Assembly: GCF_003353175.1 (NCBI RefSeq)
Contig: NZ_QHKS01000020.1
Location: forward strand, 87,960-151,959
Direction of reading: 5' to 3'
DNA: 64,000 bases
From: Paraburkholderia lacunae
GTDB taxonomy: Bacteria > Pseudomonadota > Gammaproteobacteria > Burkholderiales > Burkholderiaceae
Below, one piece after another: positions 8,419 through 16,926 of this stretch. The notes beneath the pieces were generated by a model that was not told the DNA's origin, made no database searches, and saw only the letters and a list, made by a program, of their open reading frames with translations. A program made the translations under genes and the position numbers. Within the stretch, counting starts at the first letter, position 1. The number at the start of each line of letters is the position of its first letter.

Positions 8419-9069
8419 ATGAAGTCGGACATGGAACTGAAACGGCAGGTCGAGGACGAGCTGGCGTGGGATCCTGCGGTCGACATCACGGACATCGGCG
8501 TTGAAGTGCGCGACCGTGTGGTGACGCTGTCCGGGCACCCGACCAGTTACGCCGAGAAACTTGCGGCGGAAAACGCGGCGCAGCGGGTGGCTGGTGTGAA
8601 GGCGGTCGTCGTGGAAATGGACGTTCGCCTTCTGCATACCGACGTACGAACCGATGAAGATATCGCCAACGCCGTTCGTACGATCCTGCGCTGGACCGTC
8701 GGTCTGTCCGAGGAGACCGTCAAGGTGCAGGTCGAGAAGGGCTGGGTGACGTTGAGCGGCGAGGTGGATTGGGCTTATCGGAGCCATGTTGCAATGCGCA
8801 CCGTCGCACACATGCGGGGTGTCACGGGTGTGTCGAACCTGATCCGGATAGGCGGCGACGCCGCCGCCCAGGATATCGGCGATCAGATTAGCCAGGCATT
8901 GCAACGGCACGCCGAGCGTGAAGCGAAACACATCGAGATCAAGGTGCACGAAGGCACCGTTACGTTGACCGGCAAGGTCGACTCCGCCGCCGAGCGATCG
9001 GCCGTGCGCGGCGCGGCATGGTCGGCGCCGGGCGTGCACGCGGTCGTCGACAATCTGACGATAAGCTAA
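8419..9069 (+). CDS. Triple BON-domain protein
   Basis: A 216-residue protein made of three consecutive BON domains at about 6-72, 82-147 and 153-215. Each shows the pattern VRDRVVTLSGHP / VEKGWVTLSGEVD / VHEGTVTLTGKVD followed by a helix and a VxGV-V(x)N strand. BON domains bind phospholipid surfaces. There is no signal peptide, unlike periplasmic OsmY, so a cytoplasmic or membrane-face role is likely. The ATG at 8419 follows AAGGAG. It lies between hsp20 and a small conserved gene in the stress operon; the same arrangement of Hsp20, BON and CBS genes is typical of anaerobic stress clusters of burkholderias. Confidence 0.9.
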   Translation: MKSDMELKRQVEDELAWDPAVDITDIGVEVRDRVVTLSGHPTSYAEKLAAENAAQRVAGVKAVVVEMDVRLLHTDVRTDEDIANAVRTILRWTVGLSEETVKVQVEKGWVTLSGEVDWAYRSHVAMRTVAHMRGVTGVSNLIRIGGDAAAQDIGDQISQALQRHAEREAKHIEIKVHEGTVTLTGKVDSAAERSAVRGAAWSAPGVHAVVDNLTIS

Positions 9070-9144
9070 CCCGCGGCGCGGGACCCGGTGCGCTTCTTTG
9101 GGGCGGCATCGGGTTTGCGCGGCCGAAAAAATCAGGAGTCACTC

Positions 9145-9381
9145 ATGGCACTTTCGGGTAGCGTCTGCGACAACGATTGGTCGGTGTCGGTCGTGACGCA
9201 TCAGACGGCTGACGGCTTCTGTTGCTCGATCCAGCTCAACCACAATGCGCCGGAAGGCGTTTTCAAACACGAATTCACGCACAGCGGCGTTTTTTCGACC
9301 GAACGCGAAGCGGTGCTCGCCGGTTTGCGTGAAGGCCTGGTATGGGTACAGCTCAAGATGGCAAAAACGCTCTCGCTTTAG
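9145..9381 (+). CDS. Small conserved hypothetical protein (78 aa)
   Basis: The start at 9145 follows a good AGGAG. The product is compact, with two cysteine-containing strands (SVCDNDWSVSVV, GFCCSIQLNH) and a C-terminal helix (STEREAVLAGLREGLVWVQLKMAK). There is no signal peptide or membrane segment. It resembles small uncharacterised proteins found with stress genes in Burkholderia, but no function can be assigned. It is the last gene of the adh-hsp20-BON run. Confidence 0.7.
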   Translation: MALSGSVCDNDWSVSVVTHQTADGFCCSIQLNHNAPEGVFKHEFTHSGVFSTEREAVLAGLREGLVWVQLKMAKTLSL

Positions 9382-9516
9382 GCGCGTGAAGGGTGTGCCA
9401 GGCGCGCGGCAACTGCAGCAGCGGGCGAGGGTAGGGGCATCGAGGGTGGAAGCAGCTCGCCCGATGACCTCATCTCATACGGTGTTGTACACAACCGTCC
9501 TATATCGGCGTCAGCA

Positions 9517-9530
9517 CTGATCCACATCAA
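9517..9530 (+). promoter_or_regulatory. FNR/Anr-type box upstream of the CBS-BON gene
   Basis: CTGATCCACATCAA, 9 of 10 match. It is centred about 75 bp before the ATG at 9598, the same geometry as at adh. Confidence 0.6.
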
Positions 9531-9597
9531 AAAATGATGTCCGTTACGGACGTAGTGTGAATAAAGGCACAAGCCGAAACAGTGAAGGAGTCTCACC

Positions 9598-10287
9598 ATG
9601 CGTGCATCAGATGTAATGACCAGTAACGTCGTATCCGCCAAACCTGACATGACCGTGAGCGAGGTTGCCAGGATGCTGGTGGACAAGGGCATCAGCGGCG
9701 CGCCGGTAATCGACGCGGCAGAGCATGTTATAGGCATGATCAGCGAAGGCGACCTGCTGCACCGGGAAGAGCTCGGCACCGATCAGCGCCGACGCTCCTG
9801 GTGGCTCGATCTTTTTTCGTCAAGCAATGACGCCAGGGACTACATCAAGACACATGCTCTAAAAGTCCAGGACGTGATGACCACCCGCGTCATTTCGGTT
9901 GATGAAGACACGCCGCTGAGCGAGGTAGCCAACATCCTGGAAACGCGGCGTATCAAGCGTGTTCCTGTGACAAAGGCGGGTCGTCTTGTGGGCATCGTCA
10001 GCCGCGCGAATCTTGTGCAGGCATTGGCCAGCATTCCCGAAGAGCCGGCGCCGGACATGGCCCTCTCGGATCGGGAGATTCGTGCGGCGCTGATGGGTGA
10101 AATGACGGGCCACAATTGGGCATTTGCCGGGCGCAACATCGTCGTGATCGATGGCGTTGTCCACCTGTGGGGCATCTTTCATTCGATGGAGGCAGTCCAG
10201 GCTGTCCGCGTCGCGGCAGAAGGCATTCCGGGCGTGAAGCGGGTGGAAGATCATACGGAACCTTACCCGGTGATGCCGGGCATATAA
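9598..10287 (+). CDS. CBS-pair and BON domain protein
   Basis: A 229-residue protein. Two CBS motifs occupy about residues 1-60 (VMTSNVVSAKPDMTVSEVARMLVDKGISGAPVID) and 90-150 (VMTTRVISVDEDTPLSEVANILETRRIKRVPVTK), together forming an adenosyl-ligand-binding Bateman module. A BON-like domain follows (about 158-222: GRNIVVIDGVVHLWGIF, then GIPGVKRVEDH). Such proteins are thought to sense energy charge through AMP/ATP, here joined to a lipid-binding domain. The ATG is preceded by AAGGAG. It has its own FNR box and a downstream hairpin, so it is probably monocistronic and oxygen-controlled. Confidence 0.93.
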   Translation: MRASDVMTSNVVSAKPDMTVSEVARMLVDKGISGAPVIDAAEHVIGMISEGDLLHREELGTDQRRRSWWLDLFSSSNDARDYIKTHALKVQDVMTTRVISVDEDTPLSEVANILETRRIKRVPVTKAGRLVGIVSRANLVQALASIPEEPAPDMALSDREIRAALMGEMTGHNWAFAGRNIVVIDGVVHLWGIFHSMEAVQAVRVAAEGIPGVKRVEDHTEPYPVMPGI

Positions 10288-10302
10288 AAGATCAAGCGCG
10301 AA

Positions 10303-10336
10303 GCGCCTCGATCAGGGAGTCTCGCGATCGAGGCGC
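10303..10336 (+). terminator. Hairpin after the CBS-BON gene
   Basis: Perfect 11-bp arms GCGCCTCGATC (10303-10313) and GATCGAGGCGC (10326-10336) with a 12-nt loop, 16 bp after the stop. The T run after it is poor (GCGGTTCTT). Confidence 0.6.
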
Positions 10337-10484
10337 GCGGTTCTTAGCGCACAAGATCATGTACCGTAGGACCGTATTGGCCGTCGATGCATTGCGTGCG
10401 CGCGTGAAGCTCACTCAGGGTGGTTGAGCGCTTTCACGCAAATGCGCTTGCGCAATGAGCGCAACTCGCATCGTATGGTGCCCG

Positions 10485-11510
10485 TCAATCGAGCGTCAGC
10501 ACGACGCGGCCATCGATCTTGCCGCTCTTCAACTCGGTGAACACGGCATTGATGTTTTCGAGGCGGTCGGTGTGAATCCGGGCGCGTACTCGCCCTTCGG
10601 CCGCAAACTCGAGCGACTCCTGCAAGTCCCGGCGCGTGCCGACGATCGATCCTCGCACGGTGATGCCATTGAGCACAGTGGAAAAGATCGGCAACGGAAA
10701 ATCACCTGGCGGCAGACCGTTTAGCGTGACGGTGCCGCCGCGGCGAACCATGCCGAGTGCCTGGGCAAAGGCGCTGCGCGATACCGCTGTGACCAGCACA
10801 CCATGTGCTCCGCCGATTTCCTTCTGGATCGCCGCGGCAGGATCGCCCTCCGATGCATCGATCGTGAGGGCGGCACCGAGTTCACGGGCGAGGGCGAGCT
10901 TGTCGGCTGATATGTCCACCGCGACGACATGTAGTCCCATTGCAATGGCATATTGAACCGCGACATGGCCAAGGCCCCCGATTCCCGAGATCGCGATCCA
11001 TTGGCCGGGCCGCGTGTCGGTCATGCGAATGCCCTTGTAGACGGTAACGCCCGCGCAGAGAATCGGTGCAATTTCTTCAAAACCGACTTTCGGCGGCAAG
11101 TGTCCGACATAGTTCGGATCAGCCAGCACGTATTCCGCATAGCCACCGTTGACTGAATAGCCGGTGTTCTGTTGTTCGTGACAGAGCGTCTCCCACCCGC
11201 TCAGGCAGTGCTCGCAATGACCGCAAGCAGTATAGAGCCACGGCACGCCGACGCGGTCTCCTTCCTTGACTGCCTTGACGCCATCACCAACGGCCGAGAC
11301 ATAGCCAACGCCTTCGTGACCGGGAATGAAGGGGAGTGTCGGCTTGACTGGCCAGTCTCCGTCGGCTGCGTGAAGATCGGTGTGGCAGACACCGGATGCC
11401 TTGATCTTGACGAGTATCTGCCCGCGGCCCGGTGTTGGTATGGGCACTTCCTCAATGCGAAGCGGGGCGCCAAATTCGTGGACGACTGCGGCTTTCATCG
11501 ATTGCGTCAT
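10485..11510 (-). CDS. adhP: Zinc alcohol dehydrogenase, AdhP type
   Basis: A 341-residue MDR alcohol dehydrogenase of the bacterial propanol-preferring type. It shows CHTDLHAADGDWP and GHEGVG for catalytic zinc, CGHCEHCLSGWETLC for structural zinc, and ISGIGGLGHVAVQYA for NAD binding. These enzymes interconvert ethanol or other short alcohols with aldehydes. The ATG at 11510 is chosen for the GGAGG eight bases upstream; codons further upstream overlap the FNR box at 11570. Together with the adh at 6740 this gives the island two fermentative dehydrogenases. Confidence 0.93.
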   Translation of the reverse strand: MTQSMKAAVVHEFGAPLRIEEVPIPTPGRGQILVKIKASGVCHTDLHAADGDWPVKPTLPFIPGHEGVGYVSAVGDGVKAVKEGDRVGVPWLYTACGHCEHCLSGWETLCHEQQNTGYSVNGGYAEYVLADPNYVGHLPPKVGFEEIAPILCAGVTVYKGIRMTDTRPGQWIAISGIGGLGHVAVQYAIAMGLHVVAVDISADKLALARELGAALTIDASEGDPAAAIQKEIGGAHGVLVTAVSRSAFAQALGMVRRGGTVTLNGLPPGDFPLPIFSTVLNGITVRGSIVGTRRDLQESLEFAAEGRVRARIHTDRLENINAVFTELKSGKIDGRVVLTLD

Positions 11511-11569
11511 GTGATCCTCCGGGAGAAGAGTGCATGACAGCCAGTATCGGGCTGACCACGGCGTAGAAA

Positions 11570-11583
11570 TTGACATGGGTCAT
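11570..11583 (-). promoter_or_regulatory. FNR/Anr-type box upstream of adhP
   Basis: TTGACATGGGTCAT on the plus strand, centred 66 bp upstream of the adhP ATG. It matches 7 of 10 consensus positions. Confidence 0.5.
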
Positions 11584-11640
11584 CGAACGGCGACAACCGG
11601 GTGCGACGCGACCAACTGCCGGACACGCGCGCTATCTGGC

Positions 11641-13404
11641 CTACGCCTCATCCCCCCAATCGTGCCATTCGACCGCATGCGACTCCAGATAGCGGTTCAC
11701 CGCCTGTCCGATGGTAGGAAAGAAGTTTTGCTCGCCGATTATCTCGAACAGGCCGTAATGCTTCAGGCTGTCCTTCACAGGCCCCTTCAGCTCCGCGAAG
11801 CATAGCGTCACGTTCAACGCGAGCAGTTCGTCATGAAGCCGCGCGAGCGTGTCGGCGGCGGTGAGATCGACGTCTGTCACCGGTTCAGCTGCGATCACGA
11901 TCCACGCGGTTTTCGCCGGCGCCTCGCGCACCGCCTGCCGCATGCGTTCACGAAAAATCTCCGCGTTTGCGAAGAAGAGCGGCGCATCCCATCGCAGCAG
12001 GACGAGCCCGGGAATGCGGCGGGCCTCCGGATGCCGGGCGACATCGTGATAGCCCTTCATCTGATCGACACGACCAAGCACAGCGGAATACGGACGCCAC
12101 CCGCGCCACAGGAACGCGAGAACCGCGAGCGCAAGCGCGATGCCGATGCCGTTCACGACCCCGATCATCGTGACACCGAGCAGACAGACGATCGATTGCA
12201 CGAACTCGCTCGGTCTCAGCCGATATAGTCGCCACACGCCCCGCACCTCGATCAGCCCGAGACAGGCGGCGATCACGACCGCCGCAAGCGCCGCCTGCGG
12301 TGTATAGCGCAGGGCCTGTGGCGCGGCCAGCAACAGCCCCACAACGATCAGCGCAGCGAAGACGCCTGTCGCCTGCGTCTTCGCCCCTGCCGCTTCCGCG
12401 ACCGGCGTGCGCGAACCGCTCGCGCTCACGGCGAACCCATGCGCGATGCCCGCCGCGATATTCGCGAGCCCGAGCGCGACGAACTCCTGGTTGCGATCGA
12501 CTGCTTCTCCGCTGCGCGCCTCATAGGTGCGCGACAAGATGCTGATGTCGGTGAATGAGACGAGCGCGACGGCGGCAGCGCCGCCGAGAAGCGCCGCCCA
12601 CTCGCTGAGTGCCAGCGCCGGAATGCGTGGCACCGGCAGCCCTTGCGGCACGTTGCCGACCACCGCCAGCCCAAAGCGCTGTGCGAGACCCAGCGCGGCG
12701 ACCGCAATCGTTGCGCCCGCGACAGCGATCAGCACGCCGGGCACCTTCGGCAACCAGCGCCTGCAAGCGAAGATCACGACGAGCGCCGCAATGCCGATCG
12801 TCAAAGCCAGCGTATTGGTCTTGCCCGCAGCGAAGCCGCTCGCGAGTTCGCGCACCTGCTGCAGGAATGATTCGCCGTGCACCTGGAAGCCCAGCAGTCT
12901 GGGTGTCTGCCCGATGACGATCGTCAGCATGATGCCGTTGAGATAACCGTAGCGGATCGGCAGCGACAGCAGTTCGGTGACGAAGCCCAGCCTCAGCATG
13001 CCGACCACCACGCCGATCGCACCGGACAGTAAAGCGAGCCCGCCCGCGAGGGCGAGCGCGTGCTCCGTATTGCCGTGCGCGAGTGGCGCGACGCTGGCCG
13101 CGATCAGCGCGACCAGCGCGGAGTCGGGACCCAGCACGAGGATCCGGCTCGGGCCGAAAACGGCGTAGGCAAGCAGCGCCGCGAACGACGCATAGAGCCC
13201 GGATACGGCGGGCAAACCGGCGGCCTCCGCGTAGGCCATCCCCGCAGGCACGAGGACGGCGCTCAGGCTGAGGCCCGCCATCGCGTCGTGGGGCAGCCAT
13301 GCAACCCGGTAGTTCCGTGCCACAGCAAGCCCGTTAGCCCAGCGCGATACGACACGTCCGGTGCGATTCGATGGCCGCTCGGGCTTACTGGTGTGTGGTT
13401 TCAC
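11641..13404 (-). CDS. SulP family anion transporter with STAS domain
   Basis: A 587-residue inner-membrane protein. The first about 440 residues are strongly hydrophobic with the SulP opening (DAMAGLSLSAVLVPAGMAYAEAAGLPAVSGLYASF) and the conserved QEFVALGLANI and SxSRTPVAEAAGAKTQ segments. The C-terminal about 120 residues form a STAS domain (VTDVDLTAADTLARLHDELLALNVTLCFAELKGPVKDSL). SulP proteins carry sulfate, bicarbonate or other anions; the substrate here cannot be read from sequence. The start codon is GTG with a weak ribosome site, so the N-terminus is less certain. It lies within the stress island but has no obvious FNR box of its own. Confidence 0.9.
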   Translation of the reverse strand: MKPHTSKPERPSNRTGRVVSRWANGLAVARNYRVAWLPHDAMAGLSLSAVLVPAGMAYAEAAGLPAVSGLYASFAALLAYAVFGPSRILVLGPDSALVALIAASVAPLAHGNTEHALALAGGLALLSGAIGVVVGMLRLGFVTELLSLPIRYGYLNGIMLTIVIGQTPRLLGFQVHGESFLQQVRELASGFAAGKTNTLALTIGIAALVVIFACRRWLPKVPGVLIAVAGATIAVAALGLAQRFGLAVVGNVPQGLPVPRIPALALSEWAALLGGAAAVALVSFTDISILSRTYEARSGEAVDRNQEFVALGLANIAAGIAHGFAVSASGSRTPVAEAAGAKTQATGVFAALIVVGLLLAAPQALRYTPQAALAAVVIAACLGLIEVRGVWRLYRLRPSEFVQSIVCLLGVTMIGVVNGIGIALALAVLAFLWRGWRPYSAVLGRVDQMKGYHDVARHPEARRIPGLVLLRWDAPLFFANAEIFRERMRQAVREAPAKTAWIVIAAEPVTDVDLTAADTLARLHDELLALNVTLCFAELKGPVKDSLKHYGLFEIIGEQNFFPTIGQAVNRYLESHAVEWHDWGDEA

Positions 13405-13822
13405 GGGGCAGCGCAGGTCGAACCAGAGCGGCTGGTGATCGGAAGTGCGGCTCGCAGTGATCCACCCCGCAACCGGGAAGCACGGCTACGGGGCCCCGGC
13501 GAGGAAAATGAAATCGGATGCGAACGGTTCGTCGAGCCATTGCCGATGATCGCATGAACCGGCCATCGCGGCAGGCACGGTGTTTGGGTGGGTGCAGGTC
13601 CGTACTCGACGATCATCTGGCGGTCAACCAGACGGCACGCGTGACTTTAGTACCTTGCGGAGTCAACCGGTGGACGCAACAGATACGATGCGTTAACGTG
13701 CCGGTCGTCGTGAGGGTTGTTCGACGCCCGTGCTCATCCGCGCAACAGTGAGCGCACAGCCTCGGGCGCAGGTCGACGATCACCTTGACTGCGCCGGAAT
13801 CGAGGACTCCGCGGAACTCGCG
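13405..13822. other. Intergenic, 418 bp
   Basis: No frame here has a ribosome site with plausible composition, and no FNR box is seen. It separates the SulP transporter from the small membrane protein. A promoter for SulP must lie in its left part, but none stands out. Confidence 0.4.
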
Positions 13823-14170
13823 CTACAGCGCGTACTGCAAGGCGAGATCAAAGCCGATAACGACCAGTGAACAGCCGAGCCCGGCCAGGAGATTCGCGAT
13901 CCGATGTTCGAAATCGTGCTCTCGCCCCATCCACGCCCCGATGAGGAAAATGCCTTCGACGACGACCTGGAGCGCAACGAACACCAGCATAAGCAGGAAC
14001 TCGTAGCCCATGAACCTGAAGTTCGCGAAGTTTAAACCGTAATCGAAGATCCACCTGCCCACCCGATGAATCTCATAGACGAGCAAAAGGATCGGAAACA
14101 GGTAGCTGGCAACATAGGTCGGCAACGTTGCATGCCGCAGTTCCAGGTGAAAGTGACGAGCAGCTTGCAT
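13823..14170 (-). CDS. Small integral membrane protein
   Basis: A 115-residue protein with three hydrophobic segments (TYVASYLFPILLLVYEIHRVG, YEFLLMLVFVALQVVVEGIFLIGAW and LLAGLGCSLVVIGFDLALQYAL). There are no enzyme motifs. The ATG at 14170 follows an excellent GGAGGGGGAT, which decides against the longer frame at 14230. I do not recognise the family. It is between SulP and the hemerythrin gene in the low-oxygen cluster. Confidence 0.7.
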   Translation of the reverse strand: MQAARHFHLELRHATLPTYVASYLFPILLLVYEIHRVGRWIFDYGLNFANFRFMGYEFLLMLVFVALQVVVEGIFLIGAWMGREHDFEHRIANLLAGLGCSLVVIGFDLALQYAL

Positions 14171-14294
14171 ATCCCCCTCCTGCGTCGGCTTTTTGTGCTC
14201 ACAAAACTTTTTGTTCAATTGCGCGGCCACAGATTCTGCAGATCCGCGTTTGCATCGCGTGGCCGGCCGCCCATCGAGAGACGCAACCGAACTG

Positions 14295-14876
14295 CTAACT
14301 TTCCGTCTCCGGGATCGTGTTGACGATCATCGAAAATAATTTGCCGAGATCGTCTTCAAGTTTTACCCCGTCAAACGGATCGCGATTTGCGCCAAAGGCG
14401 GCGTCGATCTCCGCCCAGTCTTCCTTTGTCAGCAGACGTCTGGCAGCCGGCAGAATCAACGTCTCTTCCATACACCGATGGTCTGCATAGAACTCGGCAT
14501 ACTCGTCCACTGTGGCTCGCAGCTCCCGAAGTGCGGGGGTACCCTTCAATTCATACCGGGTCAGCGCGTGTTCGATATTGATCAACTTCGCGTCACCTCG
14601 AGCGTGCTGGGACTCCAGTTCCGCAAGGACATAGTCAAATTCATCCGTCCGATCCCGCAGCGGCGTGAACAGGTAACGGTCCTCTTTAGGATGGTGCACC
14701 TGCTGAGGGTACTCGCGGATGTAATAAAGCATCGCCCGAAACACCATGAGGCCCGGAACGGGCGCACCTGCTGCCAGCAGACGCACGAAGCGGCGCATGC
14801 CCTCGATCACGGTCGACAGTTGCTCGTGTTCACGAAGGATGACGGTTATCGCACTACGCGGTCCCGGAGACTGCAT
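14295..14876 (-). CDS. Hemerythrin HHE-domain protein
   Basis: A 193-residue all-helical protein with the HHE metal-binding layout: LREHEQL in helix 1, QVHHPKEDRYLF in helix 2, LESQHARGD in helix 3 and DHRCMEETLILPAA in helix 4. These His/Glu/Asp residues can bind a di-iron centre that senses or handles oxygen, NO or peroxide. The gene lies between an FNR box (15017-15030) and a small membrane protein. It is a paralog of the protein at 16202-16789. A signalling or iron-oxygen protective role in low oxygen is inferred. Confidence 0.88.
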   Translation of the reverse strand: MQSPGPRSAITVILREHEQLSTVIEGMRRFVRLLAAGAPVPGLMVFRAMLYYIREYPQQVHHPKEDRYLFTPLRDRTDEFDYVLAELESQHARGDAKLINIEHALTRYELKGTPALRELRATVDEYAEFYADHRCMEETLILPAARRLLTKEDWAEIDAAFGANRDPFDGVKLEDDLGKLFSMIVNTIPETES

Positions 14877-15016
14877 ATCAAACTCCGTAGCGGTACATGA
14901 AAAGCATTGGCAAATCGATTTGCAGCTTCACGCCCGTGGCACGAGCAGGAAGTTGCATCGATGCTTTAATGCTAGTCATCATCCGCTCGACATCAAAGCG
15001 CGCTAACGCCACAGCT

Positions 15017-15030
15017 TTGATGGAGATCAA
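15017..15030 (-). promoter_or_regulatory. FNR/Anr-type box, near-perfect
   Basis: TTGATGGAGATCAA matches all 10 consensus bases. It lies about 140 bp upstream of the hemerythrin start at 14876 and just beyond the 3' end of the cytochrome c gene. Confidence 0.7.
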
Positions 15031-15093
15031 CGGCTGTGAGGGCATGGTGGCCCATAAGCTGAGCGCCCGTCGACTGCATAATTTGGCAACGGC

Positions 15094-15717
15094 TTATCTG
15101 GATTGCAGATAGGCGGCAACGGCCTTGGCCTGTTCGGAACTCAACGTATGTGCGACAGCGGTCATCACGGGCGCGTTGGCGCGCGTACCGCCTTGAAAGA
15201 ACTCGATCTGACGCAGCAGATACTCCCGATGCTGCCCTGCGAGGCGCGGAAATGTACCGACCCCCTGAGCCTGCTCGCCGTGGCATGAAGCGCAGGCCGG
15301 CACCCCCTTGTCCGGCACACCGTGTTCGAAGATTTCCCGTCCTTTGGCCATCAAGGTGGGGTCGCCCGCCGCGCCCCGGGTTGCGGTCTGATGCGAGTAA
15401 TAATCGGCCAGCGATTTGACGGCTGCCTCGTCCAGCAGTGCGGCCATGCCCCACATGTAATCGCGGGCGGTGGATTCGCCGCGCGCGTGTTCGCGGAATC
15501 CCTTGAGCTGGGCTTCGATGTATTCAGGTGTCTGGGCGTTGAGCTTCGGAAACATCGGCGACTCGCTGCGCCCGTGTACGCCGTGGCAGCCAGAGCAAAT
15601 CTGCCCGGCAATGCGGGCGCCATCCTCGGCCCGTGTGGGAGCTGGCAGCATCAAGGCTGTGCCTGCTGCGGCAAGCAGTGCGATCGCTGGCATCCAAGCG
15701 GCAAGTATCTTCTTCAT
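15094..15717 (-). CDS. Dihaem c-type cytochrome (c4-like)
   Basis: A 207-residue exported protein with a signal peptide (MKKILAAWMPAIALLAAAGTALMLPAPTRA) and two haem-binding motifs, CSGCH and CASCH, about 100 residues apart. The two-domain repeat with AQLKGFREHARGE and QIEFFQGGTRANAPVMT is that of cytochrome c4-type periplasmic electron carriers, which feed terminal oxidases. The ATG at 15717 is preferred because the mature protein then has a standard signal; 15729 is an alternative. In an oxygen-limitation island this fits electron supply to a high-affinity oxidase. Confidence 0.9.
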   Translation of the reverse strand: MKKILAAWMPAIALLAAAGTALMLPAPTRAEDGARIAGQICSGCHGVHGRSESPMFPKLNAQTPEYIEAQLKGFREHARGESTARDYMWGMAALLDEAAVKSLADYYSHQTATRGAAGDPTLMAKGREIFEHGVPDKGVPACASCHGEQAQGVGTFPRLAGQHREYLLRQIEFFQGGTRANAPVMTAVAHTLSSEQAKAVAAYLQSR

Positions 15718-16201
15718 GAGCGTTCTCATCAGGCTGAGCGGATCGAAAATATCAGTGGCCGGGCCATCTGGTCAGCATATGAGCTACCTAGGCCCGGCGC
15801 GCAGAGAAAGTTGAAGGCAGGCGTGCGGTTTCACACATACGAAACAGCGCGGGTACAGTTCCCCATCAAACTGGAGGGTAACGAGGGGCGGGGCGACGGC
15901 GCCAGTCATGCGCTAAAGGTTCACATTCTGTCCGGACAGATGCAGGCAGAAGATGTGCCCGCCAGTTCTGAGCGGGTCAAATCGGTCGACTACTGCCGAC
16001 TGTGTGGGGCGGCAGCCGGCGAGCTCCGGTCGTTCACCCAACCCCGCTTGCGGACATTCGAGCGTCGGTTACGCCCTGACAGCGGACCTGGTACTCTCTT
16101 CAAAGTAAGTCGACGGCCTGCGTCAGAGCGTTATTCCACGGACGAATGGGCCCGATGCTGTTGCATCGTTGACGCGCGTGAACAGCACCCTGTAGCCAGC
16201 G
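15718..16201. other. Intergenic, about 480 bp
   Basis: No supported gene. The stretch around 15990-16090 has the look of degenerate dispersed intergenic sequence seen in burkholderias (GCTTGCGGACATTCGAGCG). No FNR box or strong hairpin was found. Confidence 0.35.
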
Positions 16202-16789
16202 TCAATCAATGAGTGTCGGTGGTTGGCCCAAGTCCTTTGACACCTGCGCGTCTAGCGCGATCTGCCTGCGAAGCGCCTCGAAGCGCTCCAGTACATTGTC
16301 TCCGAAAAGCGGATCGGGGCTAGCCGGGACGGCCGCGTCGACCGCAGCCCAGTCCTGTTCCGTCAGCACCTGCGCGGCGCGAGGCATCACGTCTCGCTCC
16401 TCAGTGGAAAGGTGGTGACGATAATAGACAAGATACGTCGCCGTGGCCGCCTCCAGAGCCGTACGAGGGATGACAACATCTCCCGCGGCTTCATTGATGC
16501 GAATCAGGAGTTCATCGCCGGCCGTAGCGATCACGCGATGCTCCTGCAGAAGGCGGTTCACCACAATTTGAGTCCCGGGATCCCGTTCAGTAAGCCGCGC
16601 GTACGCAACATCCTCCCGCGGATGATGAACACGGTCGGAAAAATTCCGCATGTAGTAAAGGATATCGCCCATGAGTGCGTAATTCGGGCTCTCGCCCCGG
16701 TGGAGCTCCGCTACCTGTTCTTCCAGAATGTCGAGTAGCCGGGCGAAATTAATGTGCTCGGTGTGCCATACGGCAAGTGGGTCGGCCAT
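16202..16789 (-). CDS. Hemerythrin HHE-domain protein (second copy)
   Basis: A 195-residue helical protein with WHTEHINFARLLDILEEQ, RVHHPREDVAYARL, LLQEHRVI and YYRHHLSTEERDVMPRAA, the four metal-ligand helices of the HHE family. It is clearly related to the protein at 14295-14876. The ATG at 16789 is chosen because GGAG lies six bases before it; an ATG at 16801 would put the FNR box directly on the start. Two FNR-like boxes lie upstream (16801-16814 and 16927-16940). Confidence 0.87.
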   Translation of the reverse strand: MADPLAVWHTEHINFARLLDILEEQVAELHRGESPNYALMGDILYYMRNFSDRVHHPREDVAYARLTERDPGTQIVVNRLLQEHRVIATAGDELLIRINEAAGDVVIPRTALEAATATYLVYYRHHLSTEERDVMPRAAQVLTEQDWAAVDAAVPASPDPLFGDNVLERFEALRRQIALDAQVSKDLGQPPTLID

Positions 16790-16800
16790 GGCATGCTCCA

Positions 16801-16814
16801 TTGAAATGGATCAA
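16801..16814 (-). promoter_or_regulatory. FNR/Anr-type box next to a start codon
   Basis: TTGAAATGGATCAA, 9 of 10 match, only about 12 bp upstream of the hemerythrin ATG at 16789. It is too close to be an activating site for that start and could act as a downstream repressing site. Confidence 0.5.
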
Positions 16815-16926
16815 GTACACGATAGACCGTCTGGACCAAAGCGCAAATGCATTCCTTGCGGCGCGGCAGACAGCGCCCAGCGCGATCCGTGCAATTCAAA
16901 TACTACTGGTTGCAACCCGAGAAGAA

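Noticed and set aside
7897..9039. A 380-codon minus-strand frame opposite hsp20 and the BON gene
   Set aside because: No motif or ribosome site; the plus strand is fully explained.
13060..13557. A 165-codon plus-strand frame over the start of the SulP gene
   Set aside because: No ribosome site and no recognisable domain; the opposite strand carries the transporter.
15322..16212. A 296-codon plus-strand frame from the cytochrome c gene into the intergenic gap
   Set aside because: It begins as the shadow of the cytochrome gene and has no coherent pattern afterward.
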